Source of the DNA: Engraulis encrasicolus
Lineage: Eukaryota > Chordata > Actinopteri > Clupeiformes > Engraulidae
Assembly: GCF_034702125.1 (NCBI RefSeq)
Contig: NC_085866.1
Span: forward strand, 9,477,966 to 9,541,965
Reading direction: 5' to 3'
Length of the DNA: 64,000 bases
The translations under genes and the position numbers were made by a program. The notes below the pieces were generated by a model, which did not search any database, was not told the DNA's origin, and saw nothing but the letters and a program-made list of their open reading frames with translations. Numbering within the stretch: the first letter of the stretch is position 1; the number at the start of each line of letters is the position of its first letter. Shown piece after piece: positions 57,780 through 64,000 of this stretch.

Positions 57780-58864
57780 TTAACCCTATCTCGCCGGATG
57801 CATCAAATTCAAAGCCCTCTCCACGCTGACACAAAAAAAATCCATCTCAAAAACATCCTGCGTGTCATTTCCAAACGTCCTGCAGTACACGGAAACCGCC
57901 ACAAGAGAGCAGCGGTCAACAACAAGTTGATCACAGCTCGGCGAAAAATGCAAAAATGGAGTAGAAGCGGTTTCCCTGACCGACGCTGAGATATCGTCAA
58001 ATTGCAAAAGGTTTGTGTACAAATTTCCGAAATATAACTCTATATCCTTTAATTTGAACACTTGCTTTGTGCAATTAATCAAGGAAGAGTTTATATTTTT
58101 ACACCGTGTTGCAGAGAGATCGTGCTAAAACTGATGAAACATATAAGCACCATCCGGCGGTAGCAGGAAGTCAGCCATCAATGCATTTGCTCCATAGGGA
58201 AACTTACAAAGCATACCACGACGATAGTTTAACAAAACACACAAGTTGTTTTACTTCAAGACAAAGATATTGCCTTAAGAAACAGGTTTTACTTGCAATT
58301 TTGAAAATGTAATGCAAAATGTTGAAATTATGATCTCGTAAAAAATGCATTGAAGCGAATGGAGAAATGGTCCAATTGTAGTAATGGACCCATATATTCA
58401 AATTACACATCAAAAATGAATAATGATCTATATTACACTCATAAATAGGTTGTTAAGCATTCGATCAGCTACTATGTTTTTACATAGATTTAAAAAAATT
58501 ACCCAACCAGGCTGTGGGAAATGTAAAATATGGTCCTTCTAAAACAAGGATAGGCTTAAAAAAATGGCAGGATCTCACTAAATATTTAAAGATAATCCTC
58601 AAATTAAATTGGCTGACAACTTTTTTAAATTAAAAAAAAGTTGTAAATGCATTAAAAGTCATTTTTTCAATGGTCATGAAATTGGGATTTTCATTCATTA
58701 AAAGCCTGATGCATCATATATGATGCATCAAATATATCAGTGACCTTAACAAAATTTTGATTTTTTTTTTTTTACATTTCTTATAAGGGACCAATATTGA
58801 AGCAAATTCCAAAAAAATTGAATTTTCTCTCATTGCTTTCATGGTTCAGGTTTCACAGGGTTAA
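57780..58864. mobile_element. Possible TTAACCCT-ended element
   Basis: TTAACCCT at the left and AGGGTTAA at the right would be 8-bp inverted ends including a TTAA site. The interior is AT-rich with GATGCATCA words near 57798, 58707 and 58723. Coding evidence is absent. Confidence 0.3.
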
Positions 58865-59100
58865 TAATGTGCAGTTTTACAGCTAAAAAGTCTCATTGGA
58901 AATTCACAGTGGCGAATATGGAGAAGACCCACGTTTTTTATGTATAAAAAGGGTGATTTTGCCTGTCAGAATGAATTTTAAGAAGTTGATGGTGGTGATC
59001 TTCGTGAAACAAAGGTGACCTTTGTGAATGAGCAGCATGAATTCTGGAAATGAACCACTAAACATATTACATACATACTGTACCTTTATGGAACTTCAAT

Positions 59101-59250
59101 CTGTGTTGCCAGATTGGGCTGGTTCCCGCCCAATTGGGCTGCTTAGGATGGCCATGTGCGGGGAAAAAATGGCATTTATCAGAAAAACCCGTCCCTCCGG
59201 TTTTGAGCATTTTTTGGGCTGGAAATCATCAGCCTCATCTGGAAACCCTG
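59101..59250 (+). mobile_element. hAT-type MITE (family D), copy 7, perfect TSD
   Basis: Begins CTGTGTTGCCAGATTGGGCT and ends CATCTGGAAACCCTG. Perfect TSD ACTTCAAT at 59093-59100 and 59251-59258. Internally shorter (150 bp) than the copy at 47281. Confidence 0.92.
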
Positions 59251-59384
59251 ACTTCAATATGTCATCTATGATGGGTGTGTACTTCTGTAAGGTCCCTGTG
59301 TCTAATTATTCCAGCGGTCAAGCGCAGCCTGAGAAAAAGGATGCTGTATGGATATATTATGTAGCATATTAAATATTATTACCT

Positions 59385-59520
59385 CCGCCAAGGAGGTTAT
59401 GTTTTTGCTCGCGTTGCTATGTTTGTCTGTCTGTCAGAAGGATAACTCAAACAGTTATGAACTGATTTTGATGAGTTGTTGGAAATGACAAAGGGAACAA
59501 ATGATTACTGTTTTTCTTTT
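59385..59520 (+). repeat. Interspersed repeat (TACCTCCGCC...GATAACTCAAA), copy 2
   Basis: TTACCTCCGCCAAGGAGGTT, TTTGTCTGTCTGTCAG, AGGATAACTCAAACAG and TTGATGAGTTGTTGGAA match the order of 51036-51200. Confidence 0.65.
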
Positions 59521-60300
59521 GTAGTAAGCTATATTAAAGGCATAGGTTTCCACAGCGTGTAGATGTTATGGCAGATCAGTGACCCCATGGCCTTGGAACT
59601 CTCTTGAGTGCTTCTAGATTTGAATATATGATACTAACACTTACTGTGGTATAATACGTCTCAGATGAGCTAGTTATGGACTTGATGTGTACATAATGAG
59701 TACAAAACGTATTACATCTCGATGAACGCATATATGGAAATAAAGCTTTATAGAGAAAACGTGAAGGTACTAAGACAAGAGGGCAGAGAGAAGAAAAAAA
59801 TATACAAGGATGTGAAGAACTGGTGAAGTCAAGGCAATTAACTGCATATGGTGAGGCGATGCTGTATTTCTATAGGGACTATTTGAAAGATGATGGGAAA
59901 GTGATCATTTATTTATCGATGTATTCGCTCAGCGTTCATATTTCCACATATTTTCCACAAGAAAAGTGTAATGCAACCTTTTCATAGGACACATGACCAT
60001 GAAGCTTGACTTCTTCTTCTTCAAATAGTGAAGGCTTTGGCCTCGAGGTAAGATGGTGTCTTCAATATATGCATGCTTTCATACATAGGTACATGCGTCT
60101 GACTCCTGAGAATTGGAGGATGCATGTCTGAAAGTAAATCATATGTGTAGCTGCACGTGTGTATATGCATGTGTGTTAGAGAGATTGTGTGTATGCGTGT
60201 GTGTTTGTGTGTGTTTCTTTTTGTCCGTTGCTGTGTATCTGACTCCCACAGAGCCTAAGATGGATATCTTACAATAAATCATATACGTTTGTATATGTTG
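59521..60300. other. No supported feature
   Basis: AT-rich unique-looking sequence with GT-rich tail. Confidence 0.4.
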
Positions 60301-60559
60301 TGTTTGTATGCGTGTGTGTTTGTGTGTGTATGTGTGTGTCCGTGCGTGCGTGAGTGTGTGCGTGCGTGCGCGTGTGTGTGAGGTGAATCATATTCGCTGA
60401 TGTGCGGTTGAAGTGTGTGTGAAAGCTTCAAAGCACGGCAGGCTGAAGTGCGAGGAGCAACGATCAATAGGGAGGAGCAGAGAGGCTAAGGGGCCTGTGT
60501 GTGTGTGTGTGTGTGTGAGCATGCGTTTGTGTAAGAGAGGCAAAGGAATGTGTGTGTGT

Positions 60560-60618
<59 letters not shown>

Positions 60619-60727
60619 CATGTCTGTGTATAAGGGGTCGGGGCTTTTGGAGATGCTGCGTTCAAAATGTCAGACCGTACGCGTGCAGGAGGAAGGTTCA
60701 AAGTGCAACTCCAGGCAAACTGCGTGC

Positions 60728-60783
<56 letters not shown>
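60301..60783. repeat. GT-rich region with pure runs at 60572-60613 and 60728-60783
   Basis: Several GT runs separated by short unique stretches. Long Cys/Val and His/Thr frames are artefacts. Confidence 0.93.
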
Positions 60784-60785
<2 letters not shown>

Positions 60786-60788
<3 letters not shown>

Positions 60789-60895
60789 CATCCCAATATG
60801 TGACCTTGCCTCCTCCACTTGTGCTTGTCTCCTCGCCCCGCCTCCTGGCCCCTCCTCCGTGGAGAAAACGATAAAGTTTCCCAGCTGTCAGCCTG
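60786..60895 (-). mobile_element. MITE family E, truncated inverted copy
   Basis: GTGCATCCCAATATGTGACC...CCGTGGAGAAAACGATAAAG...CAGCTGTCAGCC is the complement of the right half of the 46037 copy. It stops where the GTAATAA motif cluster begins. Confidence 0.75.
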
Positions 60896-60896
60896 T

Positions 60897-61145
60897 AACG
60901 CCGCATTATGTAATAACGGTGCAATATGTAATAATGTAACAAATTATTACATAATGTGGTGACAATCGCCGCATTGTGTAATAATTTACGCATTTCGTAA
61001 TACATTTCTTGAACGCATTTCGTAATAACTTTTTTCTCATCTTGTAATAAATTATTACAAAATGCGAAATTTATTACGGAATGCGGCCGCAACTTTTTTT
61101 TTTTGATGGAAATGTAATAAGATGGTGCATTATGTAATAATCTAT
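60897..61145. repeat. Cluster of GCATTNYGTAATAA motifs
   Basis: GCATTATGTAATAA or close variants occur about ten times in both orientations, e.g. near 60903, 60924, 60943, 60971, 60990, 61015, 61040, 61056, 61068 and 61118. This is unlike the surrounding sequence and may be a small motif-dense element. Confidence 0.65.
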
Positions 61146-61828
61146 ATGGATATGTTTTTTCTGCACTTGGATTCAGTAGGCGCAGCACACACACATAGTC
61201 TCAGTGACATGGTATAGTCACTGCCCTCTCTCTCTCTCATTCTTCTCAGTTCTCAAACTGCTCGAGAGTCGCGAATGATGCGGTTAAAACCGTTAAGAAA
61301 TAATTTCACAACTTGTTGCGTGCAACGAGTCCAACGAATGTCTCGCACTTTCTGCTACATTACACCAATTTACAGCGACATTAAATAGGCCAGGTCTAAA
61401 CACTTCACGAGGTGGTGAAAACTAAATTAAATATCTAAATTAAATATCTTGGATAGCCTATATAGACCTAGGCCTAACTAGATTTGTTGCAATACAGATT
61501 CATTTTCTAGAGCCAGAAGTGTTCCGCTGGACTGACGAAACCGAACACGATCAAGTTTGCAACTTCTTTCCCTCGTGCGCTGTCCGTCAGCACCACCTGT
61601 CATTAGACGTCCGATTAGCTTTCATTACGTGCTGAGGGAAAAACTCCCGCCATTAGGCCTATGTGCTGTTGCACTGTTGTGAGGGATATCACCAAATAAT
61701 TTAGATAAAAGTCAGAACATTATTTTGGCAATGAAAGGCACACAGGTGGCTGGAAGCTCAAGCAGTCTTCAGTCTGTTCATTTAAGCTTTTGGGTGCTCT
61801 TGGATATCGGCGATCAGTTCATGTAGAG
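61146..61828. other. No supported feature
   Basis: Unique-looking sequence between the motif cluster and the PLE. Confidence 0.4.
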
Positions 61829-61925
61829 AGAAGAGTTCATCCAGGCACTCCAAAATAAGGTGCCCAAACGATAAGTTACATTAAAAAGCCTTTAATGGTA
61901 CTGGGCTGGGGTTACATTAAAAAGC

Positions 61926-61956
61926 CGACATGTTTCGACCTCACCAGGTCTTCATC
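61926..61956 (-). ncRNA. Hammerhead ribozyme remnant (disabled)
   Basis: The minus strand reads AATGATGAAGACCTGGTGAG then GTCGAAACATGTCGGC. Stem II and GAAAC are kept, but the C of CUGAUGA and the 5' strand of helix I are gone through a deletion of about 14 nt relative to the right arm. The fold cannot close. Confidence 0.6.
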
Positions 61957-62215
61957 ATTGAAAAGAAAGGCCTCCCTTAAATAGTGACATCACCACATGT
62001 GACCCATTACGCACTACACACATTTGCGCACACCATAGAAAACAAAGATTAAAAATAGCCTGGGGTAATAAGTGATGCCACAGAAAAAATGACCAGAAGT
62101 ACAAATAAAAATCACAAAAAACAAGTAAAATCAATATCCTCATTTAGACCAGTATAGCGCATGGCATCCAGTTGGTGTATCCAAAAAGTCTGCCTCTGAT
62201 TAGGCCTAAGTCTTT

Positions 62216-62617
62216 TTAGCCTGTCCCCACCCCTCGGAAGAGGTTTGATATGCTCGACGCCCTGTATGCGCAGCAGAGAATCATTTTTACCATGGTATTC
62301 ATATGTTTCGCCATGGGATAGTCAAAATTGCCCACTCTGATACCATATTTATGTTCTGCTAGCCTATCTCGCATGCGCCTTTTTGTGCGCCCGATATAAA
62401 AGAACCCTTCAGCGCGAGGACAAGTTAGGCGGTATATGACAAATGTAGAATTGCAATTAATGAAATCTCTCTGTCCATATTCATTCGTGGTTTTAGTATC
62501 CACAAAAGATTTGGCTTGTGTAACATTTGGACAGTGGGGGCAGTTCATACATCTATGAACTGTCGTAACAAAAAAAGGACGGGACTGCTGCTGGCGATGA
62601 TGTTTGTTTTTGGTCAA
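62216..62617 (-). pseudogene. PLE GIY-YIG endonuclease C-terminal fragment (left arm)
   Basis: The frame has a zinc-like motif CMNCPHCPNV, then GQRDFINCNSTFVIYRLTCP and the GIY-YIG core GFFYIGRTKRRMRDRLAEHK, followed by VGNFDYPMAKHMN. The GIY-YIG endonuclease of Penelope-like elements nicks DNA to prime reverse transcription. The order linker, CxxC region, GIY-YIG fits the end of a PLE polymerase. The upstream reverse transcriptase is missing, and the region between FFVTT and HRCMNC is deleted relative to the right arm. It is an open frame of 133 codons but a 5'-truncated, non-functional gene. Confidence 0.82.
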
Positions 62618-62689
62618 TAACGTGTTGCGTTGTAGGGAGCGCGCTTCACTGTATGCGTTTTGGGTGGCTTCCTTGGAATATTCATTAAC

Positions 62690-63603
62690 TAATATTCACT
62701 TTCTGGATTTGACGATATATAAAGACGCGGAGGGACAGCTGCACACCACCTTATTCAGAAAGGCGACCTCTCGGAACACCATTCTGAGAGCGGATTCATT
62801 CCATCCCCCGCATCTCATTAGAAATATTCCACACGGCCAATTCCAGAGATTAGGCGTATCTGTGATTTCGAAAATGATTTTCACGAGCAGGCCGAGCTGA
62901 TGGAGAAAAGATTCAGTGATAGAGCCTATCACCCTAAAGCCATCCAAAACGCATACAGTGAAGCGCGCTCCCTTCAACGCAACACGTTATTGACCAAAAA
63001 GAAACATCATCGCCACCAGCAGTCTCGTCCTTTTTTTGTTACGACATATAGTACACAAGCGACGCGGATCAGGCAAATTATTAAGAACAATTGGTCCATT
63101 ATTGAAAGTGATGCGCAACTACGTGAGGTGTTCCCAGAACCACCCATGGTGTCTTTAAAGAGTGCACCCAGCCTAGGAGATAAATTAATGCGCTCTCACC
63201 TACAGGTGAAAAAGAGAGAAACCTGGCTGCGTAAACCTATTGGCACCTATAGATGTATGAACTGCCCTCACTGCCCAAATGTTACACAAGCCAAATCTTT
63301 TGTGGATACTAAAACCACGAGAGAATACGGACAGAGAGATTTCATTAATTGCAATTCTACATTTGTCATATACCGCCTAACTTGTCCTTGCACTGAAGGG
63401 TTCTTTTTATGTCGGACGCACAAAAAGGCGCATGCGAGATAGGCTAGCAGAACATAAATACCTGTATGCTATCAGAGTGGGCAATTTTGACTATCCCATG
63501 GCGAAACATTTCAATGAATATACCATGGTAAAAATGATTCTCTGCTGCGCATACAGGGCGTCGAGCATATCAAACCTCTTCCGAGGGGTGGGGACAGGCT
63601 AAA
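62690..63603 (+). pseudogene. PLE reverse transcriptase tail plus GIY-YIG, frameshifted
   Basis: The segment NIHFLDLTIYKDAEGQLHTT then LFRKATSRNTILRADSFHPP is the end of the PLE reverse transcriptase (palm/thumb). A 1-bp shift near 62845 moves to CDFENDFHEQAELMEKRFSD and on to the linker, CMNCPHCPNV and GQRDFINCNS. An extra T near 63405 breaks the GIY-YIG core (GFFLCRTHKK instead of GFFYVGRTKR); the downstream VGNFDYPMAKHFN is in another frame. The catalytic RT motifs lie upstream and are absent because of 5' truncation. Not functional. Confidence 0.82.
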
Positions 63604-63866
63604 AAGACTTAATCAGAGGCAGACTTTTTGGATACACCAACTGGATGCCATGCGCTATCCTGGTCTAAATGAGGATATTGATTTTACTTGTTTTTTGTGA
63701 TGCTTATTTGTACTTCTGGTCATTTTTTTCTGTGGCATCACTTATTACCCCAGGCTATTTTTTAATCTTTGTTTTCTCTCTGGTGCGCAAATGTGTTTAG
63801 TGCGTAATGGGTCACATGTGGTGATGTCACTATTTAAGGGAGGCCTTTCTTTTCAATGGTGAACGT

Positions 63867-63906
63867 AGCCCTGATGAAGACCTGGTGAGGTCGAAACATG
63901 TCGGCT
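63867..63906 (+). ncRNA. Hammerhead ribozyme, apparently complete
   Basis: Core CTGATGA at 63871-63877. Stem II pairs GACCT (63879-63883) with AGGTC (63888-63892) across loop GGTG. GAAA is at 63893-63896. Short helix III is AC/GT across a 2-nt loop (63896-63901). The cleavage triplet is GTC, ending at 63902. Helix I pairs AGCC (63867-63870) with GGCT (63903-63906). Hammerheads with very short helix III in the terminal repeats of Penelope-like elements are known. Self-cleavage after 63902 is predicted from structure only. Confidence 0.75.
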
Positions 63907-64000
63907 TTTTAATGTAACCCCAGCCCAGTACCATTAAAGGCTTTTTAATGTAACTTCCCGTTTGGACACCTTATTTTGGAGTGCCTGGATGAACTCTTCT

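Larger units (their letters stand above)
61829..62675 (-). mobile_element. Penelope-like element 3' end, left inverted arm
   Basis: The outer end GAGTTCATCCAGGCACTCCA is the complement of the outer end of the right arm at 63999. Internal blocks, including AAGCCGACATGTTTCGACC and CACATGTGACCCATTACGCA, match the right arm in inverse order. The arm begins near 62675 and reads outward to the left. It has an internal deletion (about 200 bp) relative to the right arm within the coding region. Confidence 0.88.
62690..64000 (+). mobile_element. Penelope-like element 3' end, right arm
   Basis: From about 62690 it reads outward to the window edge. The right end (GGAGTGCCTGGATGAACTC) mirrors the left arm's end. 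The arms join head-to-head near 62675-62690 with almost no spacer. The element continues or ends at the edge, so a TSD cannot be checked. Confidence 0.88.

Overview
The window looks like teleost fish nuclear DNA. The evidence is dense CA/GT, CT and CTTT microsatellites, dozens of short terminal-inverted-repeat transposons typical of fish (hAT, Harbinger-like and TTAA-flanked families), a BED-finger hAT transposase with a spliced intron, a DIRS-type Gag relic, a LINE RNase H relic and a Penelope-like element (PLE). There are no bacterial operons, no CRISPR array and no convincing tRNA or rRNA gene. One run of 96 N (11405-11500) marks an assembly gap.

Coding content is sparse. The only long intact reading frame is an intronless 683-codon ORF on the minus strand (12145-14196) that I do not recognise; it ends in a proline-rich linker and a short tryptophan-containing Myb/SANT-like tail. 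A second host-gene candidate is a 91-codon terminal exon on the minus strand (4760-5035) behind a textbook splice acceptor. Every other protein-like segment is a broken mobile-element gene.

Layout. 0-10 kb: short DNA transposons, including a 15-bp motif repeated eleven times within 1.7 kb. 10-16 kb: the unknown ORF, an assembly gap and a TTAA-flanked MITE. 16-24 kb: a nested graveyard holding a LINE RNase H relic, an old hAT relic split by a DIRS Gag piece and a young 340-bp hAT MITE, then a larger BED-hAT element (20.2-23.8 kb). 24-31 kb: more MITEs and a 3.4-kb element whose ends are mirror-image arrays of a unit of about 149 bp. 31-37 kb: a cluster of hAT MITEs, a degenerate minisatellite-like region and a PLE terminal-repeat insertion. 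37-46 kb: extreme simple sequence (long GT runs, a purine tract and a pyrimidine tract) and a solo LTR. 45.6-49 kb: a minisatellite of about 135 bp interrupted by a MITE, then further MITEs. 49-61 kb: mostly unique AT-rich sequence with microsatellites and scattered MITEs. 61.8-64 kb: a head-to-head inverted pair of PLE 3' ends carrying GIY-YIG endonuclease sequence. The right arm keeps an apparently complete hammerhead ribozyme fold and the left arm has lost it.

There is no gene pathway to describe. The biology here is transposon history, with many insertions dated relative to each other by nesting and by intact target-site duplications (TSDs). Family assignments rest on terminal repeats and TSD length read by eye, not on database searches.
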